A DNA stretch of 64,000 nucleotides from JAVVHH01 sp965199665. GTDB lineage: Bacteria; Pseudomonadota; Alphaproteobacteria; Acetobacterales; Acetobacteraceae. Positions 15,183 through 24,297 of the stretch are shown here, in pieces; within the stretch, counting starts at the first letter, position 1; each line of letters begins with the position of its first letter. The position numbers were made by a program, and so were the translations under genes. The stretch spans positions 248,001-312,000 of the forward strand of contig OZ241208.1 of NCBI GenBank assembly GCA_965199665.1. The letters are read 5' to 3'. A model generated the notes under the pieces. It worked only from the letters and a program-made list of their open reading frames with translations, searched no databases and was not told where the DNA came from.

Positions 15183-17282
15183 ATGTCGGCTGCCAAACAA
15201 ACCGAACATTTGGGCGCGGAGCCCGCCGATACCAACATCGACACGCTCTGCATCGATACGATCCGCACCCTGTCGATGGATGCGGTGCAGAAGGCCAAGT
15301 CGGGCCATCCCGGCACGCCGATGGCGCTGGCGCCCGTCGCCTATACGCTATGGCAGGACATGCTGCGCTACGACCCGGCCGACCCGTCCTGGCCCGGCCG
15401 CGACCGCTTCGTGCTCAGCGTCGGGCACGCTTCCATGCTGCTGTATTCGCTTTTGTTCCTGTCCGGCGTGCGCAAGCTCGGGCAACATGGGCCGCTGAAC
15501 GAGGCGGCGGTGACGCTGGATGACATCAAGCAGTTCCGCCAGCTCAGCAGCGTGACGCCGGGTCATCCGGAGTATCGCTTCACCTCCGGCGTCGAGACCA
15601 CGACCGGGCCGCTCGGGCAGGGTGTGGCCAACTCCGTCGGCATGGCGATGGCGCAACGTTTCATGGCAGCGCGCTACAACAAGCCGGGCTTCGACCTGTT
15701 CGACTACCGGGTCTACGCGCTGTGCGGCGACGGCGACATGATGGAGGGCGTCTCCGGCGAGTCGGCCAGCGTGGCCGGGCACCTGAAGCTGTCCAACCTC
15801 GTCTGGATCTACGACAGCAACCACATCACCATCGAGGGTGCGACCAACCTCGCCTTCTCCGAAGACGTCGGCGCGCGGTTCCAGGCCTATGGCTGGAACG
15901 TCATCCACCTCGAGGATGCCAACGACACGACCGGGCTGCTGGCCGACCTGCAGGATGCGGCCGTGGTGCAGGACAAGCCCACCCTGATCGTGGTGCACAG
16001 CGTCATCGGCTACGGCGCGCCCAAGAAGCAGGGCACGCGCGAGGCCCATGGCGAGCCGCTGGGCGACGAGGAGATCAAGGCGGCCAAGCGCTTCTACGGC
16101 TGGCCGGAGAACGAGACCTTCCGCGTGCCGGACGGGGTGCGCGAGCATTTCGCCAACAAGCTGGGCGCGCGAGGCGCCTCCTTGCGGCGCGAATGGATGA
16201 GCACGCTGGAGCGGTATCGCGAGGCGCATCCCGAGCTGGCGGCCGAGATCGACATGATCGATCACCACGAGTTGCCGCAGGGCTGGGACGCCGACATCCC
16301 GGTGTTCCCCGCCGACGCCAAGGGGATCGCCTCGCGTGAGTCGTCGCAGAAGGTGTTGAACGCGATCGCGCCGAAGGTGCCGTGGCTTCTCGGCGGCGCG
16401 GCCGACCTGGCGCCGTCGACCAAGTCCAACCTCACCTTCGAGGGCGGCAAGGCGAGCTTCAGCGCCGACGATTACAGCGGCCGCAACCTGCATTTCGGCA
16501 TCCGCGAGCACGCGATGGGCTCGATCTGCAACGGCATGGCGTTGTCCGGCCTGCGGGTCTACGGCTCCGGCTTCCTGATCTTCAGCGACTACATGAAGCC
16601 GCCGATCCGGCTGGCGGCGATCATGGAGCTGCCGGTGATCTACATCTTCACCCATGACAGCATCGGCGTCGGCGAAGACGGGCCGACGCATCAGCCGATC
16701 GAGCAGCTGATCGCGCTGCGGGCCATTCCGGGCATGATCGTGATGCGGCCGGCCGATGCCAACGAGGTCGGCGAAGCCTGGCGGGTGGCCATGACGCAGC
16801 ACGACAAGCCGGTCGCGCTGGCCCTGAGCCGGCAGGCGCTGCCGACGCTGGACCGCAGCAAATACGCCCCGGCATCGGGCGTGGCGAAAGGCGCCTACGT
16901 GCTGGCCGATTGCGAGGGCACGCCGGCGGTGATCCTGATGGGCACCGGCAGCGAGATCTCGCTCTGCATCGGTGCTTACGAGGCGTTGACGGCCGAGGGC
17001 ATCAAGGCGCGGGTGGTCTCCATGCCGAGCTGGGAGCTGTTCGAGGAGCAGGACCAGGCCTACCGCGAGAGCGTGCTGCCGCCCACCGTGACGGCGCGTC
17101 TGGCGGTCGAGCAAGGGTCCAGCTTCGGCTGGGACCGTTATATCGGGCTGCAGGGCAAGGCGATCGCCATGCATACGTTCGGGGCCTCGGCCCCGGCCTC
17201 CGCGCTGATGAGCAAGTTCGGCTTCACGCCGGAAAAGGTGCTCGAGGCAGCGCGCGAGCTAGCACAGGGGAGCAAGCGATGA
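15183..17282 (+). CDS. tkt: Transketolase
   Basis: A 699-residue thiamine-diphosphate enzyme that transfers two-carbon ketol units in the pentose phosphate pathway. The start is ATG 15183 (MSAAKQTEHLGAE); the frame is open further upstream but without a good site, and GGGTAAGATC precedes this ATG. Motifs: SGHPGTPMALAP near the N-terminus, the TPP-binding GDGDMMEGVSGE and the matching N in DSNHITIEG, FGIREHAMG, and DSIGVGEDGPTHQPIE. The stop overlaps the ATG of tal-pgi (ATGA). It opens a sugar-phosphate operon running to 25319. Confidence 0.96.
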   Translation: MSAAKQTEHLGAEPADTNIDTLCIDTIRTLSMDAVQKAKSGHPGTPMALAPVAYTLWQDMLRYDPADPSWPGRDRFVLSVGHASMLLYSLLFLSGVRKLGQHGPLNEAAVTLDDIKQFRQLSSVTPGHPEYRFTSGVETTTGPLGQGVANSVGMAMAQRFMAARYNKPGFDLFDYRVYALCGDGDMMEGVSGESASVAGHLKLSNLVWIYDSNHITIEGATNLAFSEDVGARFQAYGWNVIHLEDANDTTGLLADLQDAAVVQDKPTLIVVHSVIGYGAPKKQGTREAHGEPLGDEEIKAAKRFYGWPENETFRVPDGVREHFANKLGARGASLRREWMSTLERYREAHPELAAEIDMIDHHELPQGWDADIPVFPADAKGIASRESSQKVLNAIAPKVPWLLGGAADLAPSTKSNLTFEGGKASFSADDYSGRNLHFGIREHAMGSICNGMALSGLRVYGSGFLIFSDYMKPPIRLAAIMELPVIYIFTHDSIGVGEDGPTHQPIEQLIALRAIPGMIVMRPADANEVGEAWRVAMTQHDKPVALALSRQALPTLDRSKYAPASGVAKGAYVLADCEGTPAVILMGTGSEISLCIGAYEALTAEGIKARVVSMPSWELFEEQDQAYRESVLPPTVTARLAVEQGSSFGWDRYIGLQGKAIAMHTFGASAPASALMSKFGFTPEKVLEAARELAQGSKR

Positions 17283-20122
17283 ACGTCATCAATCGTCCGG
17301 GCGAGATGGCCACCGGCAACCCGCTCAAGCAGCTCGAGGCCTATGGGCAGAGCCCGTGGCTCGACTTCATCCAGCGGAGCTTCATCGGGCCGCAGCTCCA
17401 GGAGCTGATCGACCGCGACGGGCTGAAGGGCATCACCTCCAACCCGGCGATCTTCGAGAAGGCGATGGGCCACGGCACCGATTACGATGCCGGGTTCGAG
17501 GCGCTGAAGGAGAAGGGCGACCTCGACGCGCTCGACATCTACGAAGCGCTCGCGGTGCAGGACATCCAGGCCGCGTGCGACAAGATGCGCCCGGTCTACG
17601 ATGCGACGAACAAGGTCGACGGCTACGTCAGTATCGAGGTGTCGCCCTACCTCGCGCTGCGCACGGACGACACGGTGGCGGAGGCGCGCCGGCTGTGGAA
17701 ATGGGTCGATCGGCCCAACCTGATGGTCAAGGTGCCAGGCACCAAGGCGGGCGTGCCGGCGATCCGGACGCTGATCGCCGACGGGATGAACATCAACGTG
17801 ACGCTGCTGTTCGCGCAATCGGCCTATCAGGCGGTGGCGGAGTCGTTCATCGCCGGGCTCGAGGATCGGGCCGGCAAGGGCGGGAGCGTGGCCAACATCG
17901 CCAGCGTGGCGAGCTTCTTCGTGAGCCGCATCGACGTGGCCATCGACAAGAAGATCGACGAGCGGGTCGCGGCCGGCGAGACGGAGCTGAAGCGTCTGCG
18001 CGGCACCGTGGCGATCGCCAACGCCAAGCTCGCCTACCAGCACTACCTCGAGCTGATGCGCTCGCCGCGCTGGCAGAAGCTGGCGGCCGGCGGCGCGCTG
18101 CCGCAGCGGCTGTTGTGGGCCAGCACGGGCGTGAAGGACAAGGCCTATAGCGATGTCCTCTACGTCGAGGAGCTGATCGGTCGCGACACGGTCAACACCA
18201 TCCCGCCGGCGACCATGGATGCGTTCCGGGATCACGGCACGCCGCGGGAGAGCCTGACGGAGAACGTCGAGGGCGCGCGACAGGTGCTGGCCGACGCGGA
18301 GGCCGCCGGGCTCGACCTCGACGGCGTAACGGAAGAGCTGGTGACGGATGGCGTCAAGCTGTTCGCGGATGCCGCGGACAAGCTGCTCGGCGCGGTGGCG
18401 GTGAAGCGGGCGAGCCTGCTTGGCGACACGGTTGCGGTGATGGAAGCCAAGCTGCCGGACGCGCTGCAGCAGGCGGCCGACGCGGCGGCCAAGCGCTGGG
18501 CGACGGACGGCACGCTCCGGTCCCTGTGGTCGGGCGACGCGTCGGTCTGGACCGGGGCGGACGAGGCCAAGTGGCTCGGCTGGCTGCGGATCGTCGATGC
18601 GATCACCGAAGAACTGCCGAAGCTGCGTGCGTTCCAGGACAAGGTGAAGGCCGGCGGATTCACCGACGTGCTGCTGCTCGGCATGGGCGGCTCCAGCCTC
18701 GGGCCGGAAGTGTTGGCCGAGACGTTCGGCGCGCAGCCGGGCTTCCCGACGCTGCACATCCTCGACAGCACCGACCCGGCGCAGGTCAAGGCGCTGCGCT
18801 CAAAGGTCGACCTCGCCAAGACGCTCTGCATCGTCAGCAGCAAGTCGGGAAGCACGCTCGAGCCGAACATCTTCGCCGCCTATTTCTGGGACGAGATGAC
18901 CAAGGCGGTCGGCGACAAGGCCGGGCAGCACTTCGTCGCCGTCACCGACCCGGGCTCCAAGATGCAGGCGCGGGCCGAGCAGGACGGGTTCGGCGACATT
19001 TTCTACGGCGACAAGACGATCGGCGGGCGATACTCCGTCCTGTCCAATTTCGGCATGGTGCCGGCGGCGGCGATGGGGCTCGACCTCGAGGCGTTCGTGG
19101 CAGCGACCATGCTGATGGTGCGCTCCTGCGCGACCGGCACGCCGCCGGCGGCCAACCCGGGCGCCAAGCTCGGCTTCATCCTGGGCGAGGCGGCCAAGGC
19201 CGGGCGCGACAAGGTGACGATCTTCGCCTCACCGGGCCTGGCCGACGTCGGCGCCTGGCTGGAGCAGTTGCTGGCCGAGAGCACGGGCAAGATCGGCAAG
19301 GGCATCGTGCCGGTCGATGGCGAGCCGATCGGCGCGCCGGGCGTGTATGGCGACGACCGCGTCTTCGCCTACCTCAAGCTCCACGGCGAGACCGGGCTCG
19401 ACGAGAAGATCGCCGCCCTCGAGGCGGCCGGGCAGCCGGTGGTGCGGATCGAGGTCGGCAAGCCGATGCAGGTCGGGCAGATCTTCTTCCTTTGGGAGTT
19501 CGCCACCGCCGTCGCCGGCGCGGTGATCGGGATCAATCCGTTCGATCAGCCGGACGTCGAGGCGAGCAAGATCGAGACCAAGAAGCTGATGGAGGCCTAT
19601 AGCGCGTCCGGCTCGCTACCGGGCGAGACCCCGTTCGCCGAGGCCGGTGGCATCAAGATGTTCGCCGACGGCGTCAACGCCAAGGCGCTGGGCACGGACG
19701 TGGCCGCGGCGATCAAGGCGCAGTTCGACCGGGTCGGCCCCGGCGACTACGTGGCATTGCTGGCCTACGTCCATCGCGACGCGGCGGCGATCGAGGCGCT
19801 GACCCGGCTGCGCACGACCATCCGCGACAAGAAGCGGGTCGCCACCTGCGTTGGTTTCGGGCCGCGCTTCCTCCACTCGACCGGGCAAGCCTACAAGGGC
19901 GGGCCGAACAGCGGCGTGGTGATCCAGATCACCGCGGATCACCCGGACGACCTGCCGGTGCCGGGCGAGAAGTACAGCTTCGGCACCGTCATCGCGGCGC
20001 AGGCCCGTGGCGATTTCGACGTGCTCGCCGAACGCGGCCGGCGCGCGATGCGGGTGCATCTCGGGGCCGACGTCGCGGCCGGGCTCAAGACGCTGACGGA
20101 CCTGGTCGAAAAAGCAATCTGA
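17279..20122 (+). CDS. tal-pgi: Bifunctional transaldolase / glucose-6-phosphate isomerase
   Basis: A 947-residue fusion. Residues about 10-365 are transaldolase, with TSNPAIFEKAM near the N-terminus and the Schiff-base Lys151 in NLMVKVPGTKAG. Residues about 385-947 are glucose-6-phosphate isomerase, with GMGGSSLGPEVL near 466, SSKSGSTLEPN and the C-terminal VLAERGRRAMR. The fusion joins two pentose-phosphate/hexose steps in one cytosolic protein; similar fusions are known in some alphaproteobacteria and other lineages. The start overlaps tkt by 4 bases. The stop codon lies in the first copy of a 10-bp repeat flanking a small inserted element. Confidence 0.95.
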   Translation: MNVINRPGEMATGNPLKQLEAYGQSPWLDFIQRSFIGPQLQELIDRDGLKGITSNPAIFEKAMGHGTDYDAGFEALKEKGDLDALDIYEALAVQDIQAACDKMRPVYDATNKVDGYVSIEVSPYLALRTDDTVAEARRLWKWVDRPNLMVKVPGTKAGVPAIRTLIADGMNINVTLLFAQSAYQAVAESFIAGLEDRAGKGGSVANIASVASFFVSRIDVAIDKKIDERVAAGETELKRLRGTVAIANAKLAYQHYLELMRSPRWQKLAAGGALPQRLLWASTGVKDKAYSDVLYVEELIGRDTVNTIPPATMDAFRDHGTPRESLTENVEGARQVLADAEAAGLDLDGVTEELVTDGVKLFADAADKLLGAVAVKRASLLGDTVAVMEAKLPDALQQAADAAAKRWATDGTLRSLWSGDASVWTGADEAKWLGWLRIVDAITEELPKLRAFQDKVKAGGFTDVLLLGMGGSSLGPEVLAETFGAQPGFPTLHILDSTDPAQVKALRSKVDLAKTLCIVSSKSGSTLEPNIFAAYFWDEMTKAVGDKAGQHFVAVTDPGSKMQARAEQDGFGDIFYGDKTIGGRYSVLSNFGMVPAAAMGLDLEAFVAATMLMVRSCATGTPPAANPGAKLGFILGEAAKAGRDKVTIFASPGLADVGAWLEQLLAESTGKIGKGIVPVDGEPIGAPGVYGDDRVFAYLKLHGETGLDEKIAALEAAGQPVVRIEVGKPMQVGQIFFLWEFATAVAGAVIGINPFDQPDVEASKIETKKLMEAYSASGSLPGETPFAEAGGIKMFADGVNAKALGTDVAAAIKAQFDRVGPGDYVALLAYVHRDAAAIEALTRLRTTIRDKKRVATCVGFGPRFLHSTGQAYKGGPNSGVVIQITADHPDDLPVPGEKYSFGTVIAAQARGDFDVLAERGRRAMRVHLGADVAAGLKTLTDLVEKAI

Positions 20123-20129
20123 ACGGAAC

Positions 20130-20238
20130 CCCTCCCCCGCAAGCGGGGGAGGGCCGGGCGAGCTGGGCTGCCACGCGCGCGAGCGCCGGGTCGATCAACC
20201 ACGCTCGCCGCGGCCCTCCCGGCCGGCGGGGCAGGCAT
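20130..20238. mobile_element. Palindromic MITE/REP-like element with 10-bp flanking repeats
   Basis: TGAACGGAAC occurs at 20120-20129 and again at 20239-20248, on either side of a 109-base segment. The left end of the segment, from 20131, and the reverse complement of its right end, from 20236, align over about 36 bases with two one-base gaps (CCT, CCCCGC, AGGGCCG, GGCGAGC shared). The left end is itself a perfect hairpin: 11-base arms at 20130-20140 and 20143-20153. Terminal inverted repeats plus a direct repeat of the target suggest a non-autonomous insertion. The hairpin could also act as an RNA processing or partial termination site. Confidence 0.65.
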
Positions 20239-20262
20239 TGAACGGAACGGGAGTTATCGAAC

Positions 20263-21249
20263 ATGCAACTTGGGATCATCGGCCTCGGCCGAATGGGCGG
20301 CAACATCAGCCGCCGCTTGATGCGGGCTGGCCATCAGACGGTCGTTTATGACCGCAACACCGGCGCGGTCGACGCGCTCGCCAAGGATGGCGCCGCCGGC
20401 GTCGGTGGGCTGGCCGACATGGTCAAGCAACTCGGCACACCGCGTGCGGTCTGGGTGATGCTGCCCGCCGGCAAGATCACGGAAGACACGGTTGCCGAGC
20501 TCGCCGGCATGATGGAGCCCGGCGACATCATCATCGACGGCGGCAACTCTTACTATAAGGACGACATCCGCCGCGCGGCGACGCTCCGCGAAAAGGGGCT
20601 CGTCTACGTCGACGTCGGTACCTCGGGCGGCGTCTATGGCCTCGAGCGCGGCTACTGCATGATGATTGGCGGCGAGAAGGATGCGGTCGATCACCTGGAT
20701 CCGATCTTCAAGGCACTCGCTCCCGGCATCGGCACGATAGAGCGCACGGTTGGCCGCGACGGCCGCGACGAGCGAGCCGAGCAGGGCTACATCCATGCCG
20801 GCCCGGCCGGCGCGGGCCACTTTGTCAAAATGGTCCATAACGGCATCGAATACGGCATGATGCAGGCCTACGCCGAAGGCTTCGACATCCTGCACCACAA
20901 GATGAGCGAGGAGCTGCCCTCCAACGAGCGCTTCACGCTGGACATGGCCGACATCGCCGAAGTCTGGCGCCGTGGCAGCGTGGTGTCCTCCTGGCTGCTC
21001 GACCTGACGGCGCTGGCGCTGGCGGAGAACGACACGCTGTCCAACTTCCAGGGCGGTGTGGCCGACTCCGGGGAGGGCCGCTGGACCATCGAGGCCGCCA
21101 TCGAGGAAGCCGTGCCGGCGCCCGTGCTGTCCGCCGCGCTGTATGCCCGCTTCCGCAGCCGCCGCGAGCACACCTTCGCGGACAAGCTGCTATCGGCGAT
21201 GCGCGCCAAGTTCGGCGGCCATGCCGAGGCGAAGATCGAAGGCAGCTAG
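20263..21249 (+). CDS. gnd: 6-phosphogluconate dehydrogenase, decarboxylating (short form)
   Basis: A 328-residue enzyme, the shorter type compared with the about 470-residue E. coli enzyme. Motifs: N-terminal Rossmann GLGRMGGNI, VWVMLPAG, DGGNSYYKDD, and the substrate-binding HFVKMVHNGIEYGMMQA. It converts 6-phosphogluconate to ribulose 5-phosphate with NAD(P)+. GGAACGGGAG lies upstream of the ATG. Without the inserted element upstream, its start would be only about 20 bases from the tal-pgi stop, as expected for an operon. Confidence 0.95.
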   Translation: MQLGIIGLGRMGGNISRRLMRAGHQTVVYDRNTGAVDALAKDGAAGVGGLADMVKQLGTPRAVWVMLPAGKITEDTVAELAGMMEPGDIIIDGGNSYYKDDIRRAATLREKGLVYVDVGTSGGVYGLERGYCMMIGGEKDAVDHLDPIFKALAPGIGTIERTVGRDGRDERAEQGYIHAGPAGAGHFVKMVHNGIEYGMMQAYAEGFDILHHKMSEELPSNERFTLDMADIAEVWRRGSVVSSWLLDLTALALAENDTLSNFQGGVADSGEGRWTIEAAIEEAVPAPVLSAALYARFRSRREHTFADKLLSAMRAKFGGHAEAKIEGS

Positions 21250-21260
21250 GAGCCGCCACC

Positions 21261-22811
21261 ATGGACATCAACGCGCCGCTGCCCGACCGGCTGGCCGGCA
21301 CCGAGGGCATGCAGCAGGCGGCGCCCGCGCCGCCCTGCACGATGGTCATCTTCGGCGCTGGCGACCTGACCCGGCGCCTGCTGATGCCATCGATCTACAA
21401 CCTGCACATGGCCGGGCTGCTGGACGAGCAGTTCACCATCATCGCGGTGGACCGCAACGATACCGATACCGACGCCTATCGCGCCAAGCTGACCGAGGCC
21501 ATGGAAGGCTTCGCCACCCGCGCGGACCCCGGCGGCAAGGGTCTCGACCGCCCACTCTGGGACTGGGTGTGCGGCCGGATCGAGTACCATCGCGGCGATC
21601 TCGAGGACAACGCGACCTACGACTCGCTGACGGCCAAAATCCCCGGCAACGCCATCTTCTACCTCGCCGTAGCCGCGCGCTTCTTCGGCCCGATCGTCGA
21701 CCATCTCGCCGAGAGCGGGCTGACGACGCAGGAGAACGATCACTTCCGCCGCGTGGTGGTCGAGAAGCCGTTTGGGCACGACCTCGCCTCCGCCCGGGCC
21801 CTCAACGCGCAGATCCTGGCGCGGCTGGACGAGACGCAGGTGTTCCGCATCGACCATTTCCTCGGCAAGGAGACGGTGCAGAACATCATGGCGCTGCGCT
21901 TCTCCAACGGCATCTTCGAGCCGCTGTGGAACCGCTTCTACATCGAGCACGTGCAGATCACCGCCGCCGAGACCGTGGGCGTCGAGGAACGGGCGCGCTT
22001 CTACGAGCCGACCGGCGCGCTGCGCGACATGGTGCCCAACCACATGTTCCAGCTGCTCTCCACCGTGGCGATGGAGCCGCCGACCACCTTCGAGGCCGAA
22101 GCGGTGCGGACGGAGAAGGCCAAAGTCATTCAGGCGATCAAGCCGATGGACCGGATGCGCTCCATCCGCGATGTGGTGCGCGGGCAGTATGCCGCCGGCC
22201 GCGTCGGCGACGAGGACGTGAGCGGCTACCGCCAGGAACCCGACGTGGCGCGCGACAGCGTCACCGAGACCTACGTCGCCATGCGGCTCAAGATCGACAA
22301 TTTCCGCTGGGCCGGCGTCCCGTTCTACATCCGCACCGGCAAGCGCATGACGACCCGGCGTACCGAGATCGCCATCCATTTCCGCCAGGCGCCCTACGCC
22401 ATGTTCCGCGATACCCCGGTCAACAAGCTGACCCCCAACATCATGATGCTGCACATCCAGCCGAGCGAGGGCATCACGCTCAACCTCAGCGCCAAGGTGC
22501 CGGGGCCGAAGCTGCAACTGGGCGGCGTGGCGATGGATTTCCGCTACGCCGACTATTTCAAGGCGCCGAGCAGCACCGGCTACGAGACCCTGCTGTACGA
22601 TGTGATGATGGGCGACGCGACCTTGTTCCAGCGCGCCGACATGGTCGAGGCCGGATGGGCGGCCGTGCAGCCGATCCTGGACACCTGGGCGAATTACGGC
22701 ACGGAGTCGGAAGTGCAAGCCTATTGGGGCGGGTCGCAGGGACCTGCCGCGGCGGACCGGCTACTCAACCGCGACGGCCTGAAATGGGTCTCGCTGAAGG
22801 ATCATTCGTGA
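21261..22811 (+). CDS. zwf: Glucose-6-phosphate 1-dehydrogenase
   Basis: A 516-residue enzyme that oxidises glucose 6-phosphate to 6-phosphogluconolactone. Active-site sequence RIDHFLGKE includes His199 and Lys203, and the catalytic base is probably His261 in DMVPNHMFQ. The N-terminal Rossmann motif is GAGDLTRR, a variant of the usual GASGDLA. Length is normal. It lies 11 bases after gnd and overlaps the HAD gene (GTGA) downstream. Confidence 0.95.
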   Translation: MDINAPLPDRLAGTEGMQQAAPAPPCTMVIFGAGDLTRRLLMPSIYNLHMAGLLDEQFTIIAVDRNDTDTDAYRAKLTEAMEGFATRADPGGKGLDRPLWDWVCGRIEYHRGDLEDNATYDSLTAKIPGNAIFYLAVAARFFGPIVDHLAESGLTTQENDHFRRVVVEKPFGHDLASARALNAQILARLDETQVFRIDHFLGKETVQNIMALRFSNGIFEPLWNRFYIEHVQITAAETVGVEERARFYEPTGALRDMVPNHMFQLLSTVAMEPPTTFEAEAVRTEKAKVIQAIKPMDRMRSIRDVVRGQYAAGRVGDEDVSGYRQEPDVARDSVTETYVAMRLKIDNFRWAGVPFYIRTGKRMTTRRTEIAIHFRQAPYAMFRDTPVNKLTPNIMMLHIQPSEGITLNLSAKVPGPKLQLGGVAMDFRYADYFKAPSSTGYETLLYDVMMGDATLFQRADMVEAGWAAVQPILDTWANYGTESEVQAYWGGSQGPAAADRLLNRDGLKWVSLKDHS

Positions 22812-23611
22812 CGATCAAGCTCGTGGCATCGGATGTGGACGGCACCATCGTCCACACCGACAAGTCGGTGGGCCCTTCCACGGTGTCGGCGGCGCAGCGG
22901 CTGCAGCAGGCCGGGATCCCGCTATCCATCGTCAGTGCCCGTCCGCCGCGCGGCATGGCCTACATCACGGAGGCGCTGGGCCTCTCCGGGCCGCTCGCCG
23001 GCTTCAACGGCGGACAGATGCGTGGCCCCGATGGAGCAGTGCTGTCCGAGCACCCCGTGCCGGAAGCCGCCGCGCGCACGGCGCTGGGCTTGTTCACCGC
23101 CAAGGGCGCCTTTCCCTTCGTGTTCAGCGGCGACGATTGGCTGATCGCCACCCCAGAGGGCCCGCACGTCGAGCACGAGAAGCACACGGTCCGGTTCGAC
23201 CCGGTGGTGGTCGACAGCTTCGAGCCGTATCTCGGCCGCGTGCTGAAGATGGTCGGCGTGTCCGACGACGCCGCGTTGCTTGCCGAGGTGGAGGCCGAGC
23301 TGCAGAAATTACTTGGATCGGCTGCCACCGTGAAGCGCTCGCAGACCTACTACCTGGACGTGACGGCCACCGACGCGAACAAGGGCAACGCGATCCGCCT
23401 GCTGGCACAGGCGCAGGGCATCTCCGTCGCGGAGATCGCGGTGATCGGCGACATGGAGAACGACGTGCCGATGTTCGAGGTCGCCGGCTTCTCGGTCGCG
23501 ATGGGCAACGCGACGGACGCGGTGAAAGGGCGAGCCACGGCCGCCGTCCGCGGCGACAATGACGGAAACGGCTGGGCCGAGGCCGTCGAGCTGATCCTGG
23601 CGCGCCGATGA
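22808..23611 (+). CDS. HAD-superfamily (Cof-type) phosphatase
   Basis: A 267-residue cytosolic phosphatase from GTG 22808, overlapping zwf by 4 bases. Catalytic motif I is SDVDGT with nucleophile Asp9 and Asp11; the C2B cap domain covers about 85-190; motif IV is GDMENDVPMF. It lies between zwf and pgl in a tightly coupled operon, so a sugar-phosphate substrate such as phosphogluconate or erythrose 4-phosphate is a plausible inference. No direct substrate evidence is visible. Confidence 0.85.
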   Translation: MTIKLVASDVDGTIVHTDKSVGPSTVSAAQRLQQAGIPLSIVSARPPRGMAYITEALGLSGPLAGFNGGQMRGPDGAVLSEHPVPEAAARTALGLFTAKGAFPFVFSGDDWLIATPEGPHVEHEKHTVRFDPVVVDSFEPYLGRVLKMVGVSDDAALLAEVEAELQKLLGSAATVKRSQTYYLDVTATDANKGNAIRLLAQAQGISVAEIAVIGDMENDVPMFEVAGFSVAMGNATDAVKGRATAAVRGDNDGNGWAEAVELILARR

Positions 23612-24297
23612 GCGGCGTCGCCGGGCTGGCGCGCGAGGTCGCCGAATGGATGGTCGGGCGACTCGGCGCGACGGAGGGGCGGGTGCTCGTCTCGCTCTCT
23701 GGCGGGTCCACGCCCAAACATCTTTACGAACTGCTCGCCACGCCCGGCTTCGCGACGCGGATCCCGTGGGATCGGGTGCATTGGTGCTGGGGCGACGAGC
23801 GCTTCGTTCCGCATGACGACCCCGACAGCAACTACCGCATGGCGCACGAGGCGATGTTGGCCCATGTGCCGGTTCCGCCCGACCACGTGCATCCGATCCC
23901 GACGGCCGGGCTGAGCCCCGCCGCGGCGGCCGCGACCTACGAGCAGACCCTGCGCGAGTTGCACGGCGACGGCGATCTGCGCCGGCCCTTGTTCGAGATC
24001 GCGCTGCTGGGCCTCGGCACCAACGGTCATTTCGCGTCGCTCTTCCCCGATACGCCGTCGCTCTCGGAGCGCACGGCATGGGCTACCGACGTGACGCCCG
24101 CGGGCGAGAAGACGCGCATCACCTTGACCTACCCGGCGCTGGAGAGCGTGCGCCATGCCGCGTTCATGGTCGCCGGTCCGGACAAGCGCGACGTGCTGGC
24201 CGCGGTGCGGGCCGGCCAGAGCGATCTGCCGGCGGCGCACTATCGGCCGCAGGGCGAGCTGCACTGGTTCGCGGACGAGGCCGCCGCCGGGCCGTGA
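23608..24297 (+). CDS. pgl: 6-phosphogluconolactonase
   Basis: A 229-residue enzyme that hydrolyses 6-phosphogluconolactone. Family motifs: VSLSGGSTPKHLYE, WCWGDERFVPHDDPDSNYRM, LLGLGTNGHFASLFP. It begins 4 bases before the end of the HAD gene and ends inside the start of the patatin gene (GTGA). Together with zwf and gnd this gives a complete oxidative pentose phosphate/Entner-Doudoroff entry from glucose 6-phosphate. Confidence 0.95.
   Translation: MSGVAGLAREVAEWMVGRLGATEGRVLVSLSGGSTPKHLYELLATPGFATRIPWDRVHWCWGDERFVPHDDPDSNYRMAHEAMLAHVPVPPDHVHPIPTAGLSPAAAAATYEQTLRELHGDGDLRRPLFEIALLGLGTNGHFASLFPDTPSLSERTAWATDVTPAGEKTRITLTYPALESVRHAAFMVAGPDKRDVLAAVRAGQSDLPAAHYRPQGELHWFADEAAAGP

Noticed and set aside
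15348..17174. Long minus-strand frame opposite transketolase
   Set aside because: Shadow frame of tkt rich in Arg, Gly and His; no family features.
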